This document shows positions 7,587 to 15,844 of a stretch of DNA of 49,024 bases, in pieces (the first letter of the stretch is position 1; every line of letters starts with the position of its first letter). This DNA is from an uncultured Opitutaceae bacterium (GTDB taxonomy: Bacteria > Verrucomicrobiota > Verrucomicrobiia > Opitutales > Opitutaceae), in assembly GCA_903929355.1 (NCBI GenBank), contig CAIYUN010000027.1, positions 1 through 49,024 on the forward strand, in the 5' to 3' direction. The position numbers were made by a program, and so were the translations under genes. Under the pieces are notes generated by a model, which was not told the DNA's origin, did no database searches, and saw only the letters and a program-made list of their open reading frames with translations.

Positions 7587-8885
7587 TTAGGGTGCCGGAG
7601 CGAGGGTCACCTTGACCGGTGCGCGCAGCCGTTTAGCCCACGACGCGATGTAATCGGTCCAATCGGCGCTGCCGGCAAACTGGCCGCTTTGGTCCCAGCC
7701 GGCCCCGACGTAGAAATGCAGCGTCTCGCCCGGCCTGACCTTGACGAGCATCAGCACATCGGGCCGCAGCGGGCTGGAGTTCGGCACGTTCTTCTGGGAC
7801 CGGGCAAAGCCGGCGAACTTGGCGTCGGGTGCAAGCACGATTCCGGTGCCGAGCTGGCCGGCTTTGGGATAAACCTCCCAAAGGCTCTCCCAGCCCTCCT
7901 GGTCGCTGTGGCCGGGCGTGATCGCCGTCGTCTCGCCCCGATTGCTGTGTTCGGTGAGGCCGAGGCCGATCGTCAGCTCGGCGGCACCGCTGAAGGAAAA
8001 AGTGCTTTCGACCTGGTCGAGGTTGTGGCCGGCGTCCACGGTGTAGCGTTTCACCTCGGAAATCTTCGCGCCGTTGCCCGCGTCCCACGCCTCGTAGCCC
8101 AGTTCGAAGACCGCGCGGATGGGGCCGTTGGCCAGCACCCTGGCGGTGCGAAAATCACGGGAGACATGCAGCGCCGTGCCATCCCAGACCCCGGTGCCGC
8201 CGTCGCCGCGCGCCTGGCCGGTCTCATACATGTCGAGGCCTTCGCCGGTGTCGGTGTGCAGCGCGTTGTGGTCCTTGCCATACCAGCGGTCCACGACGAA
8301 GTAGGGGAAGCGTTTGCTCCACACATCAATCCCGCTGCCCCCGACCGGCATCTGGTCGGGACCGGCGCTCGGCAACTCGAGGGCCGCGCCATACGCGCGG
8401 TGCGCGACCCGGTCGTTTTCCCAGGCAAAATCATCCAGGCGGTCGGGTACGGGGCGGCAATAGACCTTGGAGGGATAGGGCGGCACCTGCGTCGCCACCG
8501 GCTCGATGGTGAAGGTGGCGGACTTTTCACCCGCGACAAAGTCATGCTGGAACACGAGGTCATTGTATTCGTAGTTGCGGCCGCCCTTGGTGTCGTAGTT
8601 GGTGACCTGGGCCGGGACGGCGTGACCGGCTGAATCGGTCACGAGCAGGTTGTCGAAACGCACCACGGGGATGTTGGCTCCCGCCTTGTTCCAATACTGG
8701 GCCGGGTCGGCGTGGGCGGGATCGAGCAGCCGTCGGATGTCGGCAAACGGCACCGTGATGGTCTCGGCGGGACGCGCGAGGCCGGAGTCGTTGGTGACGG
8801 TGACAACCGCCTTGTCGGCGGCGGCGAGCTGGCCGGCGAATCCAATCACGGCGGCGGCCAGCAGGAGAACGAGCGGGGTTTTCAT
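7587..8885 (-). CDS. DUF4861 family secreted protein
   Basis: This 432-residue protein starts at 8885, where MKTPLVLLLAAAVIGFAG gives a signal peptide ending near LAAADK. The body (residues of about 22-432) matches my recollection of the DUF4861 family: VTVTNDSGLARPAETI, GGRNYEYNDLVFQHDF, GSGIDVWSKRFPYF, GEGLDMYETGQARGDGG and a C-terminal HFYVGAGWDQSGQF. The family is uncharacterised and is frequently found with pectin or alginate degradation genes in Bacteroidetes and Verrucomicrobia. The setting between polygalacturonase and oligogalacturonate lyases supports a role in uronate-polymer breakdown. It may be an unassigned hydrolase or a lyase accessory. Confidence 0.82.
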   Translation of the reverse strand: MKTPLVLLLAAAVIGFAGQLAAADKAVVTVTNDSGLARPAETITVPFADIRRLLDPAHADPAQYWNKAGANIPVVRFDNLLVTDSAGHAVPAQVTNYDTKGGRNYEYNDLVFQHDFVAGEKSATFTIEPVATQVPPYPSKVYCRPVPDRLDDFAWENDRVAHRAYGAALELPSAGPDQMPVGGSGIDVWSKRFPYFVVDRWYGKDHNALHTDTGEGLDMYETGQARGDGGTGVWDGTALHVSRDFRTARVLANGPIRAVFELGYEAWDAGNGAKISEVKRYTVDAGHNLDQVESTFSFSGAAELTIGLGLTEHSNRGETTAITPGHSDQEGWESLWEVYPKAGQLGTGIVLAPDAKFAGFARSQKNVPNSSPLRPDVLMLVKVRPGETLHFYVGAGWDQSGQFAGSADWTDYIASWAKRLRAPVKVTLAPAP

Positions 8886-9071
8886 GGGGGATGTTCGTGC
8901 CATGATGAGGAGGAACTTGGGCACAATACAGCGAAAAAGAGCGCGAGGGACGATGGGGGGCTCCGCTTAAAATATATTCACAGGGGAATTGACCGGGGGG
9001 CAGATTCCGTCATACTGCCACTGGTTATATTTTGGAACCGACGCCGCCAAATACCCTGCGAAAATATTTTG

Positions 9072-9431
9072 ATGCCATCCGCCCACCACAACTCCCGGGG
9101 ATTCACGCTGGTCGAGATCATGATCGTGGTCGTGATCATCGGCCTGCTGGCCTCAATGGCGTTGCCCGCCTTTCAAAAGGTCCGCGCGAGCTCGCAGGAC
9201 CGGGCCGTCCTCAACAATCTGCGCCAGTTGGGGGCCGGGGCTGATCAATTCTTTTTGGAAAATGGCGTGAGTTCGGTGGCGTCAACCACCTTGATGGGCT
9301 CCAATTCGTCGCAATACGTGAAAATTTTTCCGACCGTCGCGCAGGAAAGCTACACGCCGGTGATCGTGTCCGGCACGGCCATCACGGCCACCGGTGTTTC
9401 CGGCGCCCGCACGGTGACCTTCGGGATGTGA
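9072..9431 (+). CDS. Type IV pilin-like / type II secretion pseudopilin (PulG-type)
   Basis: This 119-residue protein starts at 9072, giving a short leader MPSAHHNSRG followed by FTLVEIMIVVVIIGLLASMA. That is a textbook prepilin N-terminus, with cleavage after Gly10, Glu at mature position 5 and a helical membrane core. The remaining 85 residues are a small beta-rich head (VASTTLMGSNSSQYVKIFPT, then SGARTVTFGM) lacking the usual PulG cysteines. It is the only plus-strand gene in the pectin block and has no other pilus or secretion gene beside it. Orphan minor pilins of this kind are common in Verrucomicrobia. The role may be in a pseudopilus or an alternative fibre. Confidence 0.9.
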   Translation: MPSAHHNSRGFTLVEIMIVVVIIGLLASMALPAFQKVRASSQDRAVLNNLRQLGAGADQFFLENGVSSVASTTLMGSNSSQYVKIFPTVAQESYTPVIVSGTAITATGVSGARTVTFGM

Positions 9432-9450
9432 TCCGGTCGGGTGGATCCGG

Positions 9451-9632
9451 CCGTTGGTCACGGCACTCAGCGATACAACCCAGGCTCCTCCGGCTTCCCT
9501 GGGAGACATGCGGTTTTGAAGGAGGAAGCCATGAGGCCAGGAAAGGAGAAACACCGCATTCCTGATCGGTTCCTGGTTTCCTGGCTTCCCCCTTGATCCT
9601 CCGGGTCCGCTCTCTGTGCGCTCGGGGTCAAC
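9451..9632 (+). repeat. CACAGAG-type dispersed repeat, degraded copy c
   Basis: It begins CCGTTGGTCACGG like copies b and e and ends CTCTCTGTGCGCTCGGGGTC near the usual right-arm position. The interior is replaced by an unrelated segment with its own partial inverted symmetry (GCCAGGAAAGG near 9536, CCTGGTTTCCTGGCTTCC near 9570). Confidence 0.5.
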
Positions 9633-9648
9633 CTGCGGAGGTCTTTAG

Positions 9649-9763
9649 TGGTGACGCATTTTGCCGTCTTTGGGTAGGGACGCCACTCCGTGGCGTCCGC
9701 GGACGGCTCGGAGAGCCGTCCCTTGTTGCTACCATTGTGGTGGCATTTCAAAATGCGTCACCA
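9649..9763 (+). mobile_element. MITE-like mini-element, copy 1, with 15-bp terminal inverted repeats
   Basis: Perfect termini TGGTGACGCATTTTG and CAAAATGCGTCACCA enclose two perfect hairpins: GGACGCCAC-TCC-GTGGCGTCC and GGACGGCTC-GGA-GAGCCGTCC. The last base abuts the stop codon of the dehydrogenase gene (9764). It is similar to 15708-15816 and shares the core hairpin plan with 44496-44594. No clear target duplication is seen. It could also work as a transcription terminator. Confidence 0.75.
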
Positions 9764-10828
9764 TCAGGTTTTACGTTGACCGGCTCCGGGCAGCGCCACC
9801 CCCAGCTTCTCCGCCCAGAGGATCAGCGTGGCGAGGATTCCTGGGTAAAGCTCCACCCCTTGCGCGAGCTGGACGGCGCGGCGGGCGAGCGCGGCTTCAC
9901 CAGGCAGCCGCACCCGGTCAAAACCCGGTCGGGGCGGGGTGGCGCGGCAGGCCGCCGCCAGCCACGAGGTTTGCCGGATAAAATCCTCGCGACTCCCGAA
10001 CAACGCCGGCTCCATCACCTGCACAAACACATTCGCCGACCAGCCCTCCGCCGGGTCGGCGCGGCCGTGGCCGGCCAGTCCGCCCGTCAGTGCCTCGACC
10101 AGCAGGCCCAGCGCGAAGCCTTTGTGTCCGTGGTCGACGCCACCCATCGGCAGCAGCGCGCCCGGTGGATCCGCCAGCACCTTGTCGGGATCGTCGGTCG
10201 GCTCGCCGGCTGCATCCACCGCCCAGCGGCCCGGCAGCCGGCGCCCTTCGGTCCGCCGCCGGCGGGTCAGGCCGTTGGTCGTGATCGACATTGAAACATC
10301 CAGGATGACCGGCGCGCCCGTGGTCGGCCACGCGGCGGCGATGGGATTGGGGGTGTAGAGCGCGCGGCGCCCGCCATGCGGTGCCACGCCTCCGGCCGCC
10401 GGGTCGGACGAGGAGAGCAGCACCATCAACCCCTGCTCCGCCACCTGCCGGAGGTAGGCGGCCAGACAGGCCACATGGTGGCTGCGGCGGATGACGACCG
10501 TGCCGGTGCCATGCACCCGGGCGCGGGCGCTCGCGAGCGCGATCGCCCGGGTGACCAGCCACGGCCCTGGCAGCCGGCGTCCGTCCCAGGTGACGACGGC
10601 GGGAAAATCCGCGAGCACCGCCGGTTCACCGGTCTTGGCCATCGCGCCCTTTTCCAATTCGCCGAGGTAGGATGCGAGCAGTTGCAGGCCGTGGGTGGTG
10701 TGCCCGAGCAGGTCGCCCTCGGTGAGAATTTCCGCGACGACCTGCGCCTTGTCCGCGTCCAGCCCCGTGCGGGTGAGGAGGTTGGTGGCAAAAGCGACAA
10801 GGTCGGCGGCGGAAGGGCGTGCGGTCAT
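9764..10828 (-). CDS. Malate/L-lactate/ureidoglycolate dehydrogenase family oxidoreductase (Ldh2 type)
   Basis: This protein has 354 residues from the ATG at 10828 (MTARPSAADLVAFATNLL); an in-frame ATG at 10852 adds eight residues. It is a cytoplasmic NAD(P)-dependent 2-oxoacid reductase of the Ldh2/YlbC/YiaK superfamily. Visible signatures are ILTEGDLLGHTTHGLQLL, VIRRSHHVACLAAYLRQVAE (catalytic-His region), ALYTPNPIAAAWPTTGAPVI, ILDVSMS and the MGGVDHGHKGFALGLLVEAL C-terminal block. The gene starts 33 bases after the stop of the PL22-like lyase, so the two are probably one operon. A role in reducing a keto sugar acid from pectin is inferred; 2,3-diketogulonate or lactate are alternative substrates. 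Confidence 0.9.
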   Translation of the reverse strand: MTARPSAADLVAFATNLLTRTGLDADKAQVVAEILTEGDLLGHTTHGLQLLASYLGELEKGAMAKTGEPAVLADFPAVVTWDGRRLPGPWLVTRAIALASARARVHGTGTVVIRRSHHVACLAAYLRQVAEQGLMVLLSSSDPAAGGVAPHGGRRALYTPNPIAAAWPTTGAPVILDVSMSITTNGLTRRRRTEGRRLPGRWAVDAAGEPTDDPDKVLADPPGALLPMGGVDHGHKGFALGLLVEALTGGLAGHGRADPAEGWSANVFVQVMEPALFGSREDFIRQTSWLAAACRATPPRPGFDRVRLPGEAALARRAVQLAQGVELYPGILATLILWAEKLGVALPGAGQRKT

Positions 10829-10861
10829 GGGGCAGGGGGTCGGGCCGGTCACCGATCCCCC

Positions 10862-12262
10862 TCACTTGGCCTTGGCCACCTCGACCGCATAGACCTGCTT
10901 TGCGCCTTCAAAATTTCCGGTGAAGACCACCCATTTGCCGTCGGGGGTGAACGTCACGTTGGGTTCCACGCCGCCGCGGCCCGTGACGTAATTGTGCATC
11001 GCCAGGTTGACCAGCTTCTCGCGCGTCATGGTCCCGTCGGCCTGCGGACGCAGGAGGTTGATCCACTGCCCGTCCTGGGCGAACGCCACCTGCGTCGGAT
11101 CGCCGCCGTCGCTGGCGAAGAGTTTTCCGTCGCGCGAGATGTTGAAGTGCACGCCCCACCAGTCGCGCTCGAGGTGGTAGCGGGTCTCCTTGCCGGTGGT
11201 CACATTCACCCCGCCCAGCCAGAAATCCTTGCTGCGTGGGAGTTGCAGGTCGAACCACACGGTCGAGCCGTCATGGCTCCAGAACTCGTGGCCGGCGATC
11301 TCCATGTCCATCGTGCGGGCGTGCAGGAGGCGCTGGCCGGTGCCGTCCGTGCGGATGACCCAGACCCGGTCCACCTCGTGCCAGGTGCCCTCATGGCAGT
11401 AGAGCAGCAGGTTGGGGTCGGTGGGCGAGAACTGGAGGTGGTTGAGCCAGGCGTATTGGTAGCCGGTGGTCAGGGGCGCGCCGGTCTTCAGGTTGGTGAA
11501 GGTGAACGCCATCGAGGCCTGGTTTGGGATGCGGGCGGAGAGTCCGTCCTCCTTGGTCGCGGCGTATTCCTCGTCCGGGGTCAGCGGGATGCCCGCCTTG
11601 ATCTTGTCGCCAAACATCCGTTCGCGCTGTGGCACCATCACGCGGGGCGCCGGCTGCTGGACCCTGCCCGTCGGGTCGGTGGCGTTGCCGGTCGTCACGC
11701 TGAAGGTTTCGTCGCAGTTGAGCTCGGTGCCGCGCACATTGGCGATCGGACGGACCGCGTGGGTGTCGAGATTGGCGGCAAAGAAGCCCGCCGCGGCGGC
11801 GGGCGTAACTGGCGCCGGGGTCGCGGCGGCGCCGGGCGCCGGCGGCGTTGCGGCATCGGACGCGCCTCCGCGCCGTCCCGCCCCGCCCCGGCGACCACCG
11901 GCGCCCCGGGTGAAGTAAACGTCGCGGGTTTGCCACGCCATCTCCGTGGCGGTCGCTCCAGGGACGACGAGGTCGAGCTTGGGCTCGCCCGTGCCCAGCG
12001 TGGTGAGATCAACCGCCATGATGCCGGCGGGCGCATTGAAGATCAGCTTGTCACCCTCGGGGGTGTAGCTGTTCTGGTGGAAATAGAGCGCATTGCTGCC
12101 GGCGGCGTCAGACAGCCGGATCACACGGTGGCCGGTGGCGGGATCCACCCACTCGCGCGGCAGGGTGGCGGGTGGGGGTGCCGACGGTGCGGGCGGATTG
12201 TCGGCGGCGAAGGCAGATGCGGCCACCATCAGGCAGACTGGGGATAGGGCGGATAATTTCAT
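10862..12262 (-). CDS. Oligogalacturonate lyase-like protein (PL22), paralogue 1
   Basis: This exported protein of 466 residues has the signal peptide MKLSALSPVCLMVAASAFAAD. It then shows the seven-bladed-propeller hallmarks of family 22 oligogalacturonide lyases: WVDPATGHRVIRLSD, YFHQNSYTPEGDKLIF, YCHEGTWHEVDRVWVIRTDG, RTMDMEIAGHEFWSHDG and a final VEPNVTFTPDGKWVVFTGNF. It would cleave oligogalacturonides to 5-keto-4-deoxyuronate by beta-elimination. Residues 119-158 are an Ala/Pro/Gly/Arg-rich insertion (GGRRGGAGRRGGASD, then a PAPGAAATPAP linker) between propeller strands. A diverged second copy lies 2 kb upstream on the same strand (14277-15620). Confidence 0.88.
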   Translation of the reverse strand: MKLSALSPVCLMVAASAFAADNPPAPSAPPPATLPREWVDPATGHRVIRLSDAAGSNALYFHQNSYTPEGDKLIFNAPAGIMAVDLTTLGTGEPKLDLVVPGATATEMAWQTRDVYFTRGAGGRRGGAGRRGGASDAATPPAPGAAATPAPVTPAAAAGFFAANLDTHAVRPIANVRGTELNCDETFSVTTGNATDPTGRVQQPAPRVMVPQRERMFGDKIKAGIPLTPDEEYAATKEDGLSARIPNQASMAFTFTNLKTGAPLTTGYQYAWLNHLQFSPTDPNLLLYCHEGTWHEVDRVWVIRTDGTGQRLLHARTMDMEIAGHEFWSHDGSTVWFDLQLPRSKDFWLGGVNVTTGKETRYHLERDWWGVHFNISRDGKLFASDGGDPTQVAFAQDGQWINLLRPQADGTMTREKLVNLAMHNYVTGRGGVEPNVTFTPDGKWVVFTGNFEGAKQVYAVEVAKAK

Positions 12263-12411
12263 GGGATAAAAGGGGCGGTGGACGATTTGCAGTGCTCAAC
12301 CCTCAAAGGCGGCAAAAACTAGGGATGGACCTGGGTTTTCAATTCCGGCGGCGACGGTTGATTGTCGTTTCGAGGGCGAAATCATAGGTTCGGACTTTCA
12401 AGTGATCTTTT

Positions 12412-12446
12412 GGATCCGTGTTCATCCGTGTTCATCCGTGGTTAAA
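12412..12446 (+). repeat. Solo ATCCGTG-word arm
   Basis: Three tandem ATCCGTG words (GGATCCGTGTTCATCCGTG and on to GTGGTTAAA) sit 3' of the acetylesterase gene. No complementary partner arm is evident within the spacer. Confidence 0.6.
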
Positions 12447-12464
12447 TCTTTCCGGCGCTGGTGC

Positions 12465-14036
12465 TCAATGCTCCACGATCCCTGCGATCGGATAATCCCA
12501 TGTGTCCGTCCGGAAGGGGCCGGCCGGCAGGTCGGCGGCGTTGCGGAGGTTGCAGCCGAGGCCCTCGGGATAGTTGTCCCAGCCGTAGCGCACCGCCACC
12601 GGGGCGGCCACCGTGGGGCTGCTCACGACGACGTTGTCACCGTCGATTTTGGCCGTGGCCTCGACAAACTTCTGGTCGGCCCCGGCGATGAAAAATCCCT
12701 TCAGGTCCCCGCCCTGGGCGACGAGGCCGCCGCCCAGGTGCGTGAATGAGACCCGCGCCGCGCCGCCGTCGAATTTCGCCCCGGCGAAGACCGGGCCGGA
12801 GAACTCGACCTTTTTGCCATAGGTGTTGGCGAGTGCGATGAGGGTGAGCCGTTCGCCGACCGGCTCCTTGTTGTGCGGGTGCACATTTTTGGCCTCGCCG
12901 GTGTCGATCGTCACGGCCATGCCGGTGTGGGGCAGGGCGAGCACCGCCGCCTGCTCCTCGCGGATCCGCGGGTTGTTGCTGATGTTCTGCTGGCCCGGGA
13001 GCTGCACGAGATAAAAGGGGAAGTCCCCTTCGCCCCAGCGCGCGCGCCAGTCCGCGATGAGCTTCTTTTGCACCGCCCCGTACAGATTGAGGCCGGGGGT
13101 GCCCCAGCAGATCGACTCGCCCTGGTACCACAGCGCGCCGCGCATCGCATAGGGGATGAGGGGATTGATCATGGCATTGAATAGCACGGTGGCGGCATGC
13201 TGGTCGCGGCCGGGGTCGCCGGCCGCGCCCCGGCCGCCGGCGGCGCGGGGTTTGTTGATCGGCGTCGGCCGGAGGGGCGCGACGGCGGGACGGTCGGCCG
13301 GCGCGGCCCGAAAATATTTTTCGGTCTCATCGATCGAATCGAGCATGAACTTGAGGGCGGGGTCGCCTGCGAGCGCCTCGCGCGAGATCCACGCCTCGGC
13401 GCAGCTCGCGCCGGAGGCCGAGGTGATGATGCCCACCGGCACGTTGAGCTCCTTTTGCAGGTCGCGGGCGAAGAGGTAGCCCACCGCCGAGAATCCCCCC
13501 ACTGTCGCGGGGCTGCACACCTGCCAGGTGCCCGGGACCGTGGTCTGCAGGTCGTAGCTCTTGGTGTCCTTGGCCGTGAACATGCGGATCTTGGGATAAT
13601 TGGCGGCGGCGATCTCCGCCTCCTCGTTGAGCAGACCGTAGGGGGTTCCGCCCGGCGTGGATTTTGAGACGTAGAAGACCATGTTGGACTGGCCCGAGCC
13701 GAGCCACACCTCGCCCACCAGCACGTCGTCGAGCGCGAGCGGCGCGGCGGACTTTGAGCCGGTGATGGCGAACACGCGCCCCTCGGCCGAAGCGGTTAAC
13801 GCGTCCAGATCCACGCGCCATTTGCCGTCGGCGGCGGCGGTGGCCGTCTTGGTCTGCCCGGCAAATTCCACCGTGACACTTTCGCCGGCGGCGGCCGTGC
13901 CCCAGACGGGCACTTTCATGTCGCGCTGGAGCACCATGTGGCTGGTGAACGGGCTGGCGAGCTTGACCTCGGCACGCAGTATGGCAGTCGTCGCGAGGAA
14001 ACCGGTGAGCAGGAGTTTGAGCAGGGGTGTGTTCAT
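12465..14036 (-). CDS. Sialate O-acetylesterase family protein (SASA)
   Basis: This secreted esterase of 523 residues starts at 14036 (MNTPLLKLLLTGFLATT signal peptide, cut near LRAE). Early in the protein is the conserved SPFTSHMVLQRDMKVPVWG and a beta-domain, then the SGNH-type nucleophile block VWLGSGQSNM with Ser117. It carries the C-terminal catalytic block NVHPHNKEPVGERL (Asp/His region, though Asp is replaced by Asn-Val here). The family removes O-acetyl groups from sialate or, in plant-polymer degraders, from xylan, rhamnogalacturonan and other glycans. Its place between two oligogalacturonate lyases favours deacetylation of pectin. A short Gly/Arg-rich insertion (AAGGRGAAGDPGRDQ) sits at about residues 265-279. 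Confidence 0.9.
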   Translation of the reverse strand: MNTPLLKLLLTGFLATTAILRAEVKLASPFTSHMVLQRDMKVPVWGTAAAGESVTVEFAGQTKTATAAADGKWRVDLDALTASAEGRVFAITGSKSAAPLALDDVLVGEVWLGSGQSNMVFYVSKSTPGGTPYGLLNEEAEIAAANYPKIRMFTAKDTKSYDLQTTVPGTWQVCSPATVGGFSAVGYLFARDLQKELNVPVGIITSASGASCAEAWISREALAGDPALKFMLDSIDETEKYFRAAPADRPAVAPLRPTPINKPRAAGGRGAAGDPGRDQHAATVLFNAMINPLIPYAMRGALWYQGESICWGTPGLNLYGAVQKKLIADWRARWGEGDFPFYLVQLPGQQNISNNPRIREEQAAVLALPHTGMAVTIDTGEAKNVHPHNKEPVGERLTLIALANTYGKKVEFSGPVFAGAKFDGGAARVSFTHLGGGLVAQGGDLKGFFIAGADQKFVEATAKIDGDNVVVSSPTVAAPVAVRYGWDNYPEGLGCNLRNAADLPAGPFRTDTWDYPIAGIVEH

Positions 14037-14064
14037 GGGTAAAAATCGCATGGATACGGCATCG

Positions 14065-14244
14065 GGTCACAGAGACCACGGAGATAAACCGAGTTCACAG
14101 CGAAAAGCATCGGATGGACAGGAGATTTTGTTGTCGCGCCTCCCATGGAGGGTCAGGTCCGTAAGCCGAAGGTTTACGTGATTCACTCTCCGTGAACGCC
14201 TGGTTTGCCATCCGTGTTTATCCGAGTTCATCCGTGGTTAAAAA
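14065..14244 (+). repeat. CACAGAG-type dispersed repeat, hybrid copy d
   Basis: The left arm is GGGTCACAGAGACCACGGAG, then GAGTTCACAG. The right side is mixed: CACTCTCCGTGAACGCC, followed by ATCCGTG words (ATCCGTGTTTATCCGAG, then GTGGTTAAAAA). The two word families meet in one spacer, which suggests repeated insertion or recombination between elements. Confidence 0.6.
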
Positions 14245-14276
14245 CTGCCTGGGGATCCGGCGGATTAATCAGTGGG

Positions 14277-15620
14277 TCACTTCGCTTTGGCAATCTCGAC
14301 CGCGTAGACTTGGGTCGCGCCCTCCATGTTGGAACGGAAGGTGATCCACTTGTCGTCTGGCGTGAAGGTGAGGTTGGGTTCCAGCGTGTAGTTCTGCTTG
14401 GAGAGGTCCACGAGCTTCTCCACGTCGAATTTGCCCACCTTCACCTCCTCCCCTCCCACCTTCATGGTCGTGATGGCTTCGGGCTTGGGCGTGAACAGGT
14501 ACATCCATTGGCCGTTCTGCGGCGGGTCGAGGGGCCGGTTTTCGGGGAAGGGGCTGTGGTTGGCCACGCTGTTCGGTCCGCCGCCGTCGCCGGCGAATAG
14601 TTTGCCGCTCCAGGACACGTTGTAGTGCACCGACCACTGCGAGCGTTCCAGCGGGTAGCGGATGCGCTCCCCCGTGTAGGCATTCACCCCGGCGAGCCAG
14701 AACACCGCGGAGCGCGGCGTCTGGAGGTCATACCACACCATCTGGCCGTCGTGGCCGAAGAACTCATGGCCGGCGATTTCATACTGCATGGTGCGCGGGT
14801 GCATGAGCTTCGCGCCGGTGCCGTCGGTGTGGATGGTCCAGATGCGGTCCACCGTGTTCCAGTCGCCCTCATGGCAAAAGAGCACGAGGTTCGGGTCGGT
14901 CGGCGAGCACTGGTCGTGGTTCAAGTTGTCGGTGCTGGGAAAAAACGTCTTCACCGCGCCGGATTTGATGTCGACGGTGAAAAACTGTTGCATCTGGCCG
15001 GCGCCGCCGCCGCCCCGCCGTCCGCGGACCGGCCCGGCGCCGTCGGCGACGGCCGCTGCGGCGGAGGCGGGGGTGGCGATCGCGGGCGGTGCGTTGGCCG
15101 GCACCGGACACTTGCCGAAGATCAGGCTCTCGTCTGCGCTCACCCCGCCAAATTGCCCGGTGGATCCGAGCCTGGCAATCTGGCGCGTGGCCTTGGAGTC
15201 CACATCCGTGGCGTAGATGACGGTCTGCCCGCCCTCGTTGCGCTGGTAATAGACCGTACGGGTTTTGCGCCCGACCTCGATCGTCGCGCTGGTGCCCATG
15301 CTGTATTTGATCCCGGGCACGACGAGTTCGATTTCGCGGGTCTTGAGATTGACGGTGGAGAGACCGCCCGGGGTGGAGATGATCATCTTGTCGCCCTGCG
15401 GGGTGTAGGCGTTCTGGTGAAAATACAGGCTCGCGCTGCCGGGTTCCTTGGAGAGCCGCACGATGCGGTGTCCGGTGGCGGGATCGATCCACTCGGAGGG
15501 TGACGTGGCGGTTGCGGCGGGAGCGGTGGCGGCCGGCGCCGGCGGTGCAACGGGAGCGTCCGCGGCGCGGGCAAGCAGCACGCTGGTGACGAGGGCCGAG
15601 GCTAAGCACAGGGCTTTCAC
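14277..15620 (-). CDS. Oligogalacturonate lyase-like protein (PL22), paralogue 2
   Basis: This 447-residue protein starts at a GTG (15620) that gives the signal peptide MKALCLASALVTSVLLARAAD. It has the same family 22 blocks as its paralogue: WIDPATGHRIVRLSKEPG, YFHQNAYTPQGDKMI, FCHEGDWNTVDRIWTIHTDG, RTMQYEIAGHEFFGHDG and LEPNLTFTPDDKWITFRSN. It should act on oligogalacturonides outside the cytoplasm. The low-complexity insertion is at a different point from paralogue 1, residues 174-210 (TPASAAAAVADGAG, then RGRRGGGGAG). It also has an extra loop NHSPFPENRPLDPPQNGQW absent from paralogue 1, so substrate preference may differ. Confidence 0.87.
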   Translation of the reverse strand: MKALCLASALVTSVLLARAADAPVAPPAPAATAPAATATSPSEWIDPATGHRIVRLSKEPGSASLYFHQNAYTPQGDKMIISTPGGLSTVNLKTREIELVVPGIKYSMGTSATIEVGRKTRTVYYQRNEGGQTVIYATDVDSKATRQIARLGSTGQFGGVSADESLIFGKCPVPANAPPAIATPASAAAAVADGAGPVRGRRGGGGAGQMQQFFTVDIKSGAVKTFFPSTDNLNHDQCSPTDPNLVLFCHEGDWNTVDRIWTIHTDGTGAKLMHPRTMQYEIAGHEFFGHDGQMVWYDLQTPRSAVFWLAGVNAYTGERIRYPLERSQWSVHYNVSWSGKLFAGDGGGPNSVANHSPFPENRPLDPPQNGQWMYLFTPKPEAITTMKVGGEEVKVGKFDVEKLVDLSKQNYTLEPNLTFTPDDKWITFRSNMEGATQVYAVEIAKAK

Positions 15621-15707
15621 GGGTGGGGGGGAGGGGCAGGGGGTGCGAAAACGACGCCGGCATCCATGCCAACCTCGTCGGTTGCGTCAAGAACTTGATC
15701 CGCATGG

Positions 15708-15816
15708 TGGTGACGCATTTTGTCGTCTTTGGGTAGGGACGCCACTCCGTGGCGTCCGCGATGGCTCGGAGCGCCGCCCCTGCCGTTGAGGTGGCATTTC
15801 AAAATGCATCATCACC
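15708..15816 (+). mobile_element. MITE-like mini-element, copy 2
   Basis: The left end TGGTGACGCATTTTG is identical to copy 1. The right end CAAAATGCATCATCACCA is a slightly lengthened complement. The core GTCTTTGGGTAGGGACGCC and its hairpin partner GTGGCGTCC are kept, and the second hairpin is decayed. It lies between the lyase start and the stop of the next gene upstream on the same strand. Confidence 0.7.
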
Positions 15817-15844
15817 ATCGGCACGGCCCCCTTCCACTGCCGCT

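Noticed and set aside
8989-9016. Candidate promoter TTGACC-16-CATACT upstream of the prepilin gene
   Set aside because: Only partial matches to a sigma-70 consensus, and chance occurrence is likely; not listed as a feature.
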